Source: Thinopyrum elongatum
Lineage: Eukaryota; Streptophyta; Magnoliopsida; Poales; Poaceae
DNA length: 64,000 nt
Assembly (NCBI GenBank): GCA_011799875.1
Contig: CM022300.1
Span: 113,411,201-113,475,200 of the forward strand
Reading direction: 5' to 3'
The notes beneath the pieces were generated by a model. That model was given only the letters and a program-made list of their open reading frames with translations. It ran no database searches and was not told the DNA's origin. This document shows, one piece after another, positions 1 through 10,923 of the stretch (position 1 is its first letter; every line of letters starts with the position of its first letter). The position numbers were made by a program, and so were the translations under genes.

Positions 1-1565
1 GTTGGAGGCCGTGCGTAGCGTTGACCATAGGGGTGGGCTATGTCGCGGTAGATACACCGTGGCCCGGTGTACCGAGCGCCCGTTTGGTGTCTCGGGAACC
101 CTGCACACATCGTTTGGGGCTGTGAGCGAAACCCCGGCCGGATCTCCTCGCGGATGGAACCCGAATAGGCGATAAACCTGGACTAGAGACTTGTGTGGTT
201 AGTTATGTCGTGGTCTACACCCACGTCGGCTTTCGCTTGAACTCTGCCGAGCACATTTCGTGTGCAGACGCTAAGTGGTGGAAACATGTGTGAAGAAGTA
301 CACCCCTGCAGGGTTAATATGATCTATTCGAATAGCCGTGTCCGCGGTAAAGGACTTCTGGGTTGCCTGTACAGTTCATAGACAAGTGAAAGTGGATACT
401 CTAAAACTCGCAAGATAAGCGTGAGTGCCATGGATGGCATTCTCGTAGGGAGACGGGAGCGGATCCATAGTGGTGTATTGATATGGTGAATATGTGGACT
501 CGTGTGCGCCACCTCAAAAGAGTTACTTGTTGTCGTAGTTCAGGTTAGCCACTGAGTCAAAGCTGGCCTGCTGCAGTTAAACTCCACCACCCCCTTTGTT
601 GATACTGATGCATATGTAGTTAGTTCTGATGTAAGTCTTGCTGGGTACATTTGTACTCATGTTTGCTTAGTTTATGTTTTTGCAGAGAGACTCAATCTCG
701 CTAGTAGTTCCGCGTGGACTTCGACGTTTAGCTTGTTACCTCAGCTACGATCTTGTGCCCTCGACAGGATCTGGTAGATAGTCGGGCTTCTCAGCCTTTT
801 TCACTTGTAGATGTCTGTACTCAGACATGATAGGCTTCCGCATGTGCTTTGACTTGTATGCTCTGAATGTTTGGTCATGAGACCCATGTTTGTAATACTT
901 GGCTCCTCGGAGCCTAATGAATAAATGCTCTGAGTCATAGAGTCTTGTTGTGATGCCATGTTGTATTTGCCCATATCCAGCATATTGTGTGTATGATTGA
1001 AACGCTTGGTATGTGTGGGATCCGACAACCTAGTTGTTTGTCCTTGGTAGCCTCTCTTATGGGGAAATGTAGTCTTGTGCTTCCATGAGTCATAGTAGTC
1101 CGCTACAGCCCGGTTCACCGGAGTCCTGCTAGCCCAGCACTACTGCTCCGGAACACTTAGACTGGCCGGCATGTGTCCTTCCTCGATCCTGTGTCTGTCC
1201 CTTCGGGGAAACGTCACGCGGTGTCTTTCGGAGTCCTGTTAGCCTGCTACAGCCCGGATTCCCGGAGTCCTGCTAGCCCAGTTGTTACAGCCCGAATTCA
1301 CTCGCTGATGACCGACATGTTCGTTGCTGGGTCATGTATGCCTGTCCCCGTAAGTTAGTGCCACTTTGGGTTCACGACTAGTCATGTCGGCCCGGGTTCT
1401 CTGTCATATGGATGCTAGCGACACTATCATATACGTGAGCCAAAAGGCGCAAACGGTCCCGGGCCATGGTAAGGCAACACCCGTGGGAATACCGTGCGTG
1501 AGGCCGCAAAGTGATATGAGGTGTTACCGGCTAGATCGATGTGACTTGGAATCGGGGTCCTGACA
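1..1565 (+). repeat. Gypsy-type LTR, 5' end outside the window
   Basis: The segment ends in CA at 1565. Four bases later comes a tRNA-Met-type primer-binding site, which is the standard order at the right edge of a 5' LTR. No protein-coding frame is convincing. Repeated phrases such as 'cggagtcctgctagccc' occur near 1125 and 1270. A block at about 275-360 ('aatagccgtgtccgcggt') resembles one at 46065-46145 in the solo LTR. The start TG lies left of the window, so the full length is unknown. The superfamily call rests on the primer-binding site and on this resemblance, not on coding domains. Confidence 0.7.
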
Positions 1566-1569
1566 GCGT

Positions 1570-1581
1570 TGGTATCAGAGC
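1570..1581 (+). other. Primer-binding site, initiator tRNA-Met type
   Basis: The sequence tggtatcagagc lies four bases after the LTR end. It matches the standard complement of the 3' end of plant initiator tRNA-Met used by many LTR retrotransposons. It fixes the plus orientation of the element. Confidence 0.85.
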
Positions 1582-2440
1582 CTGACTGCCTGTAGGATTA
1601 CCAAGCCAAACTGGTCGAAGTTGAGTCTAGAAATGCTTTAGTTATATAAGGGAATTGATTCTGGAAGGGAACGTAAGGCTCTTTTTACTCCTTTACCTTA
1701 TGCCTTTCTGATCTGAGTCAACCTCTTCTTTTCTACTGGGATTAAGAACTAGGCTTTCTCTTCTTCTATCAGGATCACGTGTTACTAATCCGTAGACTTA
1801 TAAGATTGCTGGATTCAAGTCTCAGTTCAGTTTCTACTACTTCCGTATGTTCATAGCTAGCCTCAGAACCTTGATATTGTGATGTTAAGTGGTTATGCCA
1901 CCAATTGCAGGGTTGTTTGAGAGAGACCATCTTCATCCTACACCTCCCACGGATTGATAAACCTTAGATCATCCACTTGAGGGAAATTTGCTACTGTCCT
2001 ACAAAACTCTGCACTTGGAGGCCCAGCAATGTCTACAAGGATAAAGTTGCGTAGTAGACATCAATCATCCCTCTTCGAATGACTTGTTGTCTTTGCTACT
2101 TATTCTGGATGGGTAGTTCTCTTTTTTGTTATGCATATTGATTCCTTGTCATTTGGTCATCCTTGTCTATGTCACTCTTACTATGTAATAGTTACCTCTA
2201 TTTAGAATGTCATTCTCGTCTGGATCACGAGAGTCTGAGCGCTGCAGATGGGTGCGTTTTGGTGGTGTAGCAAGACTTCTTATGAACTATCATGTCATGT
2301 TGTTTATGTCAGTAGTAGTCACTAGTCAGTGTTTGAATGTTGTATATATCGTTGTTTCGAACTGTTTATTGTCTCGAACTGGTGGTGGGCTAAATGAGGG
2401 CATCACCATTCTCAAGTGTTTAGAGTATATCTCCTTTTTT
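1582..2440 (+). mobile_element. Truncated internal region of the first Gypsy element
   Basis: This is AT-rich leader sequence after the primer-binding site. No gag or pol reading frame can be recognised. It is cut off near 2430-2445, where sequence begins that recurs in the CACTA-like segment at 4210-4325. The element is therefore a 5' remnant, and the exact junction cannot be placed by eye. Confidence 0.5.
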
Positions 2441-2784
2441 CAATTTATAATTTGAGCTCAGTGTCTTCTCGATGATGTACACTTGTTTGGGCTAGTGAGG
2501 TGTCGTTGAATATGGGCCGAGTAGTAACGCAATGCCAAACAGGTCAATTATGACTCTCAGGCCGGGCTCTCAAAAAAAGAAAGAAAAAGGACTCTTAGGC
2601 CGACATGTGGGCGCCACCAGTGTTTTCGTGCGCTTGCGCACCGAGAGCATATTGGCGCGTGTTCGAAATTCATGCTACCTTTTCATCCCCAATCTCCTGC
2701 CCCTCCCCCACCTCTGGAATCTCGATTCCTACTCCAGTTCCCCCAAATCCCCCTCCTGTACTCCCTGTACTCAAGCGCACTATC

Positions 2785-3653
2785 ATGTCGCTGGTTAATG
2801 CGGATCTCCGAGCCAGAGATCCTGACGTCCGTCCAGCCTTCGGGCGCTGCGTGCTGTCGCTCAACAGTGGCATGGCGGCGCTTGACGACTAGTTTGCCAG
2901 CAAAGTGCTGATGGTAACCATCAATGGCGACCGGCCTCCCGTCGCGCTGGACGACCTTGTCAAAGCTCTTGGCATTGCGCACGGCATCCAAATAAGTGAC
3001 TTTCTTGTCGAAGTCTGTCCGCCACCGGCTGATTTCTTCGTCAGGTTTCGGACAACTTTCGACTGCAGTCATGTGTTCGAATCTTCCCGGCGTTTGTTCT
3101 GCGATGGCGCGCTGGTGAGCTTTGATTGGTGGCACCCAGGATGGGGCTCGGTGCCCTCTGAGCTTGAGTTTTTGACAAAGCTTACATCCACGGCATGCCT
3201 CGACGTGCTTGGAATAGCGAGTCCATGAATGAGCTTATCGACGACCTTGGAGGTGAGCTCGTAAGTATGTTTGTTCCTCCAGACAACTGGGCTCTGACGG
3301 TTATGGCATGGATGAAGAAGCCGTCCACCATACCGAAGGTGATTGGTGTTGAGATACCGGTGCAGGAACCGGGGTTGTACTATTAATCGCCACCAAGGCT
3401 GCCGCGGACCGCGTTAGGGATGTACCTGTATCGAGTGTTCGTCCATGCCGAAGAAGTGGTCAGTCCATCAATCGAAGTCCTGCCGCCACCGCTGGTGCCA
3501 GGGTCCGTCGACGACGTCCATTACAGGAGTCAACGTCAGACTTTCCCCGTGTTGCTTGGAACGATGGATGGCACAGGGCCTACTCCATCGCGCGGCAGAG
3601 GCCACTGCTTCTTTGGGAGAAGAGGCAGGGCTGGCTGCCTGGATGTGCTCTAA
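2785..3653 (+). pseudogene. DUF4283-type domain protein, broken
   Basis: Plus-strand frames read in series give a protein resembling the DUF4283-type families that are abundant in grass genomes. Recognisable pieces are MVTINGDRPPV, EVCPPPADFFVRF, FDWWHPGWGSVPSELEFL, PRRAWNSESMNELIDDLGGE and LYRVFVHAEEVV. Breaks: an in-frame TAG at 2890-2892; a frame change near 3190, within the 'LTKL...GLPRRAW' stretch; and a TAA at 3384-3386. The start is uncertain; the ATG at 2785 opens the recognisable part, and the frame is open further upstream to 2605. The C-terminal half after 'RQTFPVLLGTMDGTG' fades out. The surrounding sequence matches CACTA-like DNA, so this is probably a captured or element-associated gene. 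The family call is from memory of motifs. Confidence 0.55.
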
Positions 3654-3689
3654 TTTGAGGTAACAACTGAATCTTCTCAGATACTAGTT

Positions 3690-4089
3690 AAATCCGAGCT
3701 ATCGGTGTGAAGCACTGATGTGCCATTACATTTGATTGTGACATGTTCTATTTTTGTACCTGAACTTTTTTAGAAAGGGGTGTACGTCAACTTAATGTGC
3801 TAGCATAACTTATTGTGTTGTCTGTCTATTTTCTTTGCACAGCATTCAAGATATTTCCCCGTCATTGATAAAGACTATGAACCGCTATGTACGAGTTCGT
3901 TGGTTTCAACATAGCCCTACCCGGAGCGATCCACTGCTTCCACCCTGATTGTGCCGCCTGCGTGAAATTTTTGTATGCAAGTTCAGTGTGCTATGATGTT
4001 CTATATAATTGTGTCAACTATATAAGTTTTTACTGAGCATCAACAATGCATATGGCTGAAAGATGTATTTACGAGCATCGGCAGATGGG

Positions 4090-4132
<43 letters not shown>

Positions 4133-4960
4133 AGTGGGACCCGAATTATTTCTCCGCTTGTGACAACTTTTAATTAGGTTCCACTGTACTCTAACTTTTT
4201 TCTTAAGTTATTAATTGAGCTCAGTGACTTCAAAAAGTTGTACAGAAGCCTTGTTTGGGCCTTTTCAGGCGTCGTTAAATTTGGGTTGAGTAGCCATGTA
4301 AAGTTGTATTGTACTACGCAGGCCTTTTTTGTTGAACATCAGCAATGCAACTGGGCCGCCAGTTGTACACAAGTTCCTAAAATAAGCGTAGCCTAGCCTA
4401 TGTTTTTTTTAATAAAATCCACAACCCAGTTCATTTTTTATATAATAAGATTACCAAGCCCAACTTAATTTTTTAATAATATTCTTATCTCAATATTATT
4501 TTTTATAATAAATGCTCAGTCCAGACCATCATTGTTTTTTCACCCATCGCAGAAAATGGGTCCATTTCTACTAAAATCAAATGGCTTGTAAATTATCAGA
4601 AATGATAAATGCACTGCATGTACGCAATATTATTTTTCACCCAGCTCAGTAAATAGGTGTATTCGAATAAATAATCAAATGTGCTGTAAATTATCATAAA
4701 TAGTAAATCAGCTATTATTATTTTTACCCAGCCTAGGAAATAGATTATTTTTTGAGTCAATGCTCAGGAAATAGATGTATTGGCAAACAAAATGAAATTG
4801 GCTGTAAAACCTAAATAAATGGGCTGCATTCCGCCACAGCTTTCGAAGCTGACTTTGGTGGCCCACTAGACGAAGCATGCGCAAGGTGTTGTCCATTTAG
4901 TGAACAAAATGATTTAATGGTCTAAAACAAAAAGTCAACAAATTATTCTCACTTCTGTAG
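3690..4960. repeat. AT-rich degenerate repeats of the CACTA-like segment
   Basis: No gene is seen. Loosely repeated phrases of about 100 bp include 'aaatggcttgtaaattatcagaaatgataaatg' type sequence near 4580-4610 and again near 4675-4705 ('gtgctgtaaattatcataaatag'). Related phrases ('gggctgtaa...', 'ggcccactag') lead into repeat unit A here and into the equivalent unit at 42700-42860. Confidence 0.5.
4090..4132. repeat. (CT)n(CA)n compound microsatellite
   Basis: About ten CT units run directly into about twelve CA units. The tract lies in the AT-rich part of the CACTA-like segment. Confidence 0.95.
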
Positions 4961-5660
4961 TCGTTGGATTGACATCCAACGGCGATCCTGCTTCTTCAAT
5001 CTCTAATCTAGTTGCTCTTGCTCCAGCCGCCAAAACCATCGCCGACTGGAGCGCCTGCATCTGCCTCCCGTGGCCGGCTGTGCTGCCGCGCAGACCTCGC
5101 CGCCCCATGCTACTCCCAATGGTAGCCAGGTGATACATGTACTGACCCACACCTTCTGTTATTCTCCGGCGAAGGCAGCCTCACCCGGCAGCCGAACCAG
5201 TCCCTCGTACTCCCCTCCGCCAGGGACTCTAGTGCCCCTTGTTCCAAGACTCCAGATTGTTCCCATCTTAGGCCTCGCCGTCGTCCACCGCCTTGGTGCT
5301 CTCGGCGCGGCGTGGTCAACGTGGTCAAGGAACGACTTCCATCGGAAGAGGACTGTACATGGAGAGGCTGACAGCTGGGTCCACGGCCACAGCAAGGAAG
5401 TGCCTCCTTATTACGCGCATAATAATGATTCCTCCACCTGATAGCGGGACCTACCGGAAGGGCCTCGAAAAAGACGTTCCCCCCAGACAGCTGGGACCCA
5501 CCAGCTACATCTTCGCACACAAGGAAGTGCGTCCATATTACTGGCAAAAAAATGCTTCTTCCCCCTGACAGCTGGGACACACCAGCTATATCTTCGCACG
5601 CAAGGAAGTGCCTCCTTATCCTCCCTGACAGCTGGGACCCACCGGGTCGAACCGTAGGTA
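4960..5660 (+). repeat. CACTA internal repeat unit A
   Basis: A GC-rich block runs from 'cgttggattgacatccaac' through 'cttgctccagccgcc', 'ggcgcggcgtggtcaacgtgg' and 'gaggctgacagctgggtcca'. It recurs at about 41570-42060, 42930-43412 and 55500-56180. The last 250 bases are a small tandem array of the phrase 'gacagctgggacccaccagc' followed by 'gcaaggaagtgcctcc'. ORFs here are accidental: they shift frame between copies. Confidence 0.75.
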
Positions 5661-5929
5661 GGGTTGTCTGTCTGGTCGCGAACATGTACGTACATACTGG
5701 TCGATCGGTCTCTCTGCAGCGATGAACCATGGCCGAGTAAGGAGATGCACGTGTTGTTGTAGAGGCGCGGACGTAGCATGTCACGCAGTCCCGTCTATAT
5801 ATATCGTGTACACGTACGTACAACCACGCTGCAAGAAAGTAAATATGGCTATGTACGTACATAAGAGTGGGGTCTCGAACGCGTACTCGCGCATACATAC
5901 GGCCAGGGCTCGTGTACATGGAGAGGCAA

Positions 5930-6870
5930 CGGACGGCAGCGACATCGTCCTGTTCGTCGGCAGCTAACCGGCTGGGTCGGAACGGACGAAACATCGTCGT
6001 GCTCACTGAGAGCCAAGTGACTGGGTCGGAACGCGTCCTGTTCATCGGGAGCGAAGCCACTGGACTGGAACGCGTCTTGTTCATCGGGAGCCAAGCCACT
6101 GGGTCGGAACGCATCCTGTTCATCGGGAGCCAACCGGCTTAGATGGAACAGCCTGAACGGGGTCTGGCGTACCGCAAAATGGAGGAAAACGACCTTCTGT
6201 TCGACCACGTATGGTCGAAACAGGGTCATGTTCATCGGGAAGGGTCTGGCGTATCGCAGAATGGAGGAAACGGCCTTTTGTTTGAGTGCCTACGGTCGAA
6301 ACGGGGTGCTGTTGATCGGGAGGGGCGTGGCGTACCGCAAAACAGAGGAAACAAACTTGTGTTGGAGCACCTACGATCAAAACGGGGTCCTGTTCATCGT
6401 GTGGGGTGTGGCGTACCGCAAAACGGGACTCCACGGGCTACTATTCATCCATGGTCTACTGCCTCGCTCCAGCCTCCACGGGCTACTGTTCATCCACCAT
6501 CGACTTCCTCCAGCCTCCACCTGCTACTGTTCATCCACCGTCGACTTCCTCCAGTCTCCACCAGCTACTGTTCACCACGGGGGTCCTATTCATCCAGCCT
6601 CCACCGGCTACTGTTCAACCAGCCCTCCACACGGGGTTCTGTTCAACCAGCCCTCCACACGGGGTCCTGTTCAACCAGCCCTCCACACGGGGTCCTATTC
6701 AACCAACCCTCCATGGGGTCCTGTTCATCCACCCCAACCGGCTCAGGTGTCTGGCGGCCTTCTCTCGATCGGGGTCCTGTTCATCCAGTGGCAACGGCCT
6801 CTACTACCACGGGGTCCTGTTCATCCAACCCCCCACAACGCTCACTGTTCATCAAGAGGCAGCAGGTTCG
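5930..6870 (+). repeat. CACTA subterminal repeat array (TGTTCATC motif)
   Basis: Three kinds of tandem units follow each other: about 40-bp units ('gggtcggaacgcgtcctg', 5960-6140), about 85-bp units ('gcgtaccgcaaaa', 6165-6425), and short 'ctccac..gctactgttcatcc' units (6425-6850). The heptamer gttcatc or a one-base variant appears roughly 19 times. The same order of units occurs at 56460-57065. Dense subterminal repeats are known to bind transposase accessory protein in CACTA elements; binding by this motif is inference. Confidence 0.7.
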
Positions 6871-7189
6871 ATCAGCTTTAGTTAGCAGCAGTAGTGAAGG
6901 AATCGCTCGATCAGGTTCAGTTAACACCTAGGGATCGATCGATCGCTCGGGTTCAGTAACGCGTAGCCAGTGCAATCGCCCGGGTTCAGTAAGTGAACGC
7001 CTCGCTCGGGTTCAGTTAGAGCCTAACGCCTCGCACACACGTGCGTACGTGTACGAGAGAAACGTGCAATCCCTCCGTGCATCGCTCGGCCCCAACCACC
7101 CACCGTAACCAGGAACTCCCCGAAATTTTCCTCGCCCTCGCTTCTACCATGATTTTTTCCGTCACGAATGGCCCAAAGAATGTCATGCA

Positions 7190-7380
7190 GGTGCGTTCCC
7201 GGCCCGCCCATGACGAAAAGCCCATTTTCTGTCATGATTTTTTGTCATAGAACTAGGAGCCCACCACAACTATGATGATACGTGCTTTTGTCACAATTAT
7301 CGTCATAGAAGTGTCATAAGCATGACAGAAAAAAAATCGGTCGGCCCAAAATGTCACGGATGTGTCTTTTTTTTGTAGTG
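7190..7380. repeat. CACTA terminal region and terminal repeat
   Basis: The last 190 bases contain repeated tgtca/tgaca cores, including 'gtcatagaagtgtcataa', and finish with ...gatgtgtcttttttttgtagtg. The segment at 57430-57619 is almost identical. The host continues at 7381 with aag, which would be the 3-bp target duplication if the other side could be seen. Confidence 0.8.
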
Positions 7381-7475
7381 AAGCATCTCTCCCCTCATTA
7401 ACTCCATGCCACATAAGCAAATTTTTCTTGGGATGTGTTATGTTACTACCTAAGTTACTCCCACTATGACTAGCC
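7381..7475. mobile_element. Right half of a Harbinger-like MITE interrupted by the CACTA end
   Basis: The piece ends ...gttactcccactatgactagcc, followed by TAA. This is the terminus of a very common Triticeae MITE whose other end begins with the complement, ggctagtcatagtgggag. The left half is missing and the break coincides with the CACTA terminus, so the CACTA element probably inserted into this MITE. TAA is the expected 3-bp duplication for the PIF/Harbinger class. Confidence 0.65.
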
Positions 7476-7478
7476 TAA

Positions 7479-7580
7479 GGCTGCCCGTAATGAGAGTATC
7501 ATAAGTAGTATCATGCATGCGAACTAAGCAATGTTGATGAGGTGGCATAGAATTAAATGAAGAAAGAGATGGTTGAGTAT
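7479..7580. mobile_element. MITE b, left part (TAA duplication)
   Basis: It starts ggctgcccgtaatg-agagtatcat right after TAA (7476-7478). The inverted partner ends at 14787 as ...atgatactctccattacaaccagc followed by TAA. Together the two parts make a MITE of about 270 bp, Harbinger-like, split by element I, whose AGTAT target duplication (7576-7580 and 14612-14616) lies inside it. Confidence 0.8.
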
Positions 7581-9168
7581 TGATACGTCTCCAACGTATC
7601 TATAATTTTTTATTGTTCCATGCTATTATATTATCTGTTTTGGATGTTTTCCATGCATTAATATGCTATTTAATATTATTTTTGGGACTAACCTATTAAC
7701 CTAGAGCCCAGTGCCAGTTTCTGTTTTTTCCTTGTTTTTTAGCTTCATGAGAAAGGAATAACAAACGGAGTCCAAACGGAATAAAACCTTCGCGATGATT
7801 TTTCTTGGACCAGAAGACACCCAGGAGACTTGGAGATGAAGTCGGAGGAGCCACGAGGCGGACACAAGGGTGGAGGGCGTGCCCAGGGGGTAGGGCGCGC
7901 CCCCCTACCTTGTGGGCCCCCCGTGACTCCCCTGACCTAATTATTTTGCCTATATATTCACATATGTTCCCAAACCACCAGAGGCATCCACGAAAACACT
8001 TTTCCACCGCCGCAACCTTATGTACCCGTGAGATCCCATCTAGGGACATTTTCCGGCACCCTGCCGGAGGGGGATTTAATCATGGAGGGCTTCTACATCA
8101 ACTCTATTGCCCTTCCGATGAAGCGTGAGTAGTTTACCTCAGACCTACGGGTCCATAGCTAGTAGCTAGATGGATTATTCTCTCTCTTTGATTCTCAATA
8201 CCATGTTCTCCTCGTTGTTCTTGGAGATCTATCCGATGTAATATTCTTTTGTGGTGTGTTTGTCGAGATTCGATGAATTGTGGATTTATGATCAGCTTAT
8301 CTATGAATATTATTTGAATCTTCTCTGAATTCTTATGTGCATGATTTGATATCTTTGTAATACTCTTCGAATTATCGGTTTGGTTTGGCCAACTAGATTG
8401 GTTTTTGTTGCAATGGGAGAAGTGCTTAGCTTTGGGTTCAATCTTGCGGTGTCCTTTCCCAGTGGCAGTAGGGGCAGCAAGGCACATGTTGTATTGTTGC
8501 CATCGAGGATAAAAAGATGGGGTTTACATCATATTGCTTGAGTTTATTCCTCTACATCATGTCATCTTACTTAATGCGTTACTCTGTTCTTCATGAACTT
8601 AATACTCTAGATGCAGGCAGGAGTCGATCGATGTGTGGAGTAATAGTAGTAGATGCAGAATCATTTCAGTCTACTTGACACAGACGTGATGCCTATATTT
8701 CATAATCATTGCCTTAGATATCGTCATAACTTTGCGCTTTTCTATCAATTGCTCGACAGTAATTTGTTCACCCACCGTATTATTTGCTATCTTGAGAGAA
8801 GCCTCTAGTGAAACCTATGGCCCCGGGGTCTATTTTCCATCATATAAGTTTCCAATCTACTATTTTGCAATCTTTTACTTTCCGATCTATAAACCAAAAA
8901 ACCCAAAAATATTTACTTTATCTTTTGTTTAGTTTTACCTATCTCTATCAGATCTCACTTTTGCTAGTAACCGTGAAGGGATTGACAACCCCTTTCTCGC
9001 GTTGGGTGCAAGTTGTTTGATTGTTTGTGCAGGTGCTAGGTGATTTGTGCGTTGTCTCCTACTGGATTGATACCTTGGTTCTCTAACTGAGGGAAATACT
9101 TATCTCTACTTTGCTGCATCACCCTTTCCTCTTCAAGGGAAAAACCAACGCAAGCTCAAGAAGTAGCA
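7581..9168 (+). repeat. 5' LTR of element I
   Basis: Begins tgatacgtctccaacg and ends ...caagaagtagca. The 3' copy at 13033-14611 is very similar. It carries the GC-rich inverted module at 7863-7914 that is shared with element II. Confidence 0.92.
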
Positions 9169-9179
9169 GGAAGAATTTC

Positions 9180-9197
9180 TGGCGCCGTTGCCGGGGA
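9180..9197 (+). other. Primer-binding site, tRNA-Asp type
   Basis: tggcgccgttgccgggga begins 12 bases after the LTR end. This form is typical of Athila-lineage Gypsy elements. Confidence 0.85.
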
Positions 9198-9422
9198 GAT
9201 CTACGCCAAGTCAAGACATACAAGTACCCATCATAAACTCTCATCTCTTGCATTACATTATTCACCATTTGCCTCTCGTTTTCCTCTCCCCCACTTCTAA
9301 AATGATTTCAGAAAAACACAAAAATATTTGCCTTTTTGTTTGCCTTCTTTCCGTTCGATCTTTTGTTTGCTTGTGCTACCATGTGCCTTATTTTTGCTTG
9401 CATCTTCGCTTGCTAAAAGTTT

Positions 9423-10262
9423 ATGGATCCTCATGCACTTGCTAATCTTTTTAAGAGATCCAATTATGATGAACCAATTTCTAGTGATTTGAGTGCACTA
9501 GATTATCTTTATGATGTTTTTCTTGAAATTCGTGAATCTGAAAATTGTGATGAAGTGTTAAAAGAAGAAATCTATGAAGTGATTCACGATAGCTCCTTGG
9601 AAGAAAAGCATGATTGCAATGGTTCTACCATAAATTCTATTAATGTCAGTTGTGCTAATGATATGCAAAACCCTAAGCTTGGGGATGCTAGTTTTGCTAG
9701 GTCCACTACTTGTTGCAATGATCATGATTGGTGTGATTCTTCTTATGATCTTGAAAATTTATTTAAGCCTCATGATAATAGTGTTTGCAATAATATTGAA
9801 AGTGGGTTTGGAAGAGTGTCAACTCTAGGTAATAATGATCCCACTACTTTGGAGAATGATCAATCTCATGAAATTTTTGATAAAAGTGGGTTTGGAGAAG
9901 TCATGACTTTATTTGATGATAATCCCACTATTTTGGAAGAGTGTCAACTTTGCATGCATGTGGATCATCAAGAGAATATTTTATGTGGTTGTTATATTAT
10001 TGAATTTGATTATGATCCTACATGTAATTATTATGAGAGAGGAAAATATGGTTGTAGAAATTTTCATGTTACTAAATTACCTCTCGTTATGTTGAGATTG
10101 CTATTGTTTCTTTCTTCTTCCTTGCATATGATAGATCTTGCTTGCCTTGCTAATTTGTTTTCCTATAAAATTCCTATGCATGGGAGGCATGTTAGACTTA
10201 GATTTTTTTGTCACATGTTTTATGATGCTCTCTTTGTGCTTCAATTATTATCTTTCATGTGA
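9423..10262 (+). CDS. Unrecognised ORF of element I (279 residues)
   Basis: An uninterrupted frame starts at the ATG about 225 bases after the primer site and is the only long frame in the element. I do not recognise a domain. The first 120 residues are acidic (DVFLEIRESENCDEVLKEE near 31-49). Two copies of a 28-residue unit begin SGFGRVSTL (127) and SGFGEVMTL (155). A Cys/His cluster (C174, C177, H179, H182, C188, C190) could bind zinc. Residues about 218-249 form a hydrophobic stretch (KLPLVMLRLLLFLSSSLHM) that may be a membrane segment, followed by a basic patch (HGRHVRLR, 253-260). An AAGCTTGGGGATGC motif matching the 3' purine tract lies inside at 9675-9688. It might be an env-like or gag-derived protein, or a domesticated function of a non-autonomous family. 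It is intact here, which suggests selection or recent spread, but the function is unknown. Confidence 0.6.
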   Translation: MDPHALANLFKRSNYDEPISSDLSALDYLYDVFLEIRESENCDEVLKEEIYEVIHDSSLEEKHDCNGSTINSINVSCANDMQNPKLGDASFARSTTCCNDHDWCDSSYDLENLFKPHDNSVCNNIESGFGRVSTLGNNDPTTLENDQSHEIFDKSGFGEVMTLFDDNPTILEECQLCMHVDHQENILCGCYIIEFDYDPTCNYYERGKYGCRNFHVTKLPLVMLRLLLFLSSSLHMIDLACLANLFSYKIPMHGRHVRLRFFCHMFYDALFVLQLLSFM

Positions 10263-10923
10263 GCATCATCGAAATCTCAATGCCTAGCTAAGGGCGTTAA
10301 ACAATAGCGCTTGTTGGGAGGCAACCCAATTTTATTTTTGTTCTTGTTTTTTTGGTTTTGTTTTTCAATAAATTTTTCATCTAGCCTCTGGTTAGATGTG
10401 TTTTTATGTTTTAATTAGTGTTTGTGCCAAGTAAGACCTTTGGGATGGCTTACGATGATAGTAGATTTGATCTTGCTGAAAAACAGAAATTTTTGCATCC
10501 ATTCACATAATTTTAATAATTCACTGGAGCATTGAAAAACCCTGAATTGTTTTACACGAGATTGATATACAAATTTCCTCTGTTGTGCTATTTTTTAAGA
10601 ATTTTTGGAGTTACAGAAGTATTAGAACAATTCGGATCTTCGTAGATTGTTCTGTTTTTGACAGATTCTGTTTTCTTTGTGTTGTTTGCTTATTTTTATG
10701 AATCTATGGGTAGTATCGGGGGGTATGAACCATGGAAAAGTTGGAATACAGTAGATATTACATCAATATAAATAAATAATGAGTTCATGACAGTACCAAA
10801 ATGGTGATTTATTTTCTTATACTAACAGAGCTTATGAGATTTTCTGTTGAGTTTTGTGTTGTGAAGTTTTCAAGTTTTGGGTAAGGATTTGATGGACTAT
10901 GGAATAAGGAGTGGCAAGAGCCT

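Larger units (their letters stand above)
2441..7380. mobile_element. CACTA-like DNA transposon fragment 1, right end intact
   Basis: The right terminus reads ...tttttttgtagtg at 7380, the reverse complement of a CACTACAAAA end, which is the hallmark of CACTA (En/Spm) elements. About 2.5 kb before that end is colinear with 55400-57619, which has the same terminus. The left limit is set where sequence near 2450-2540 (gagctcagtg..., cttgtttgggc..., gtcgttgaa) repeats at 4215-4325 in the same order. No left CACTA terminus is visible, so the element is truncated or continues outside. No transposase is seen. A degenerate DUF4283-type gene lies inside. Confidence 0.65.

Noticed and set aside
2683..3135. 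Minus-strand frame of 150 codons
   Set aside because: Antisense to the DUF4283-type pseudogene; the plus strand carries the recognisable motifs.
5110..6123. Minus-strand frame of 337 codons and overlapping plus-strand frames up to 6931
   Set aside because: They lie in tandem repeats of the CACTA-like segment, change frame between copies (compare 55687-57134) and show repetitive low-information protein.
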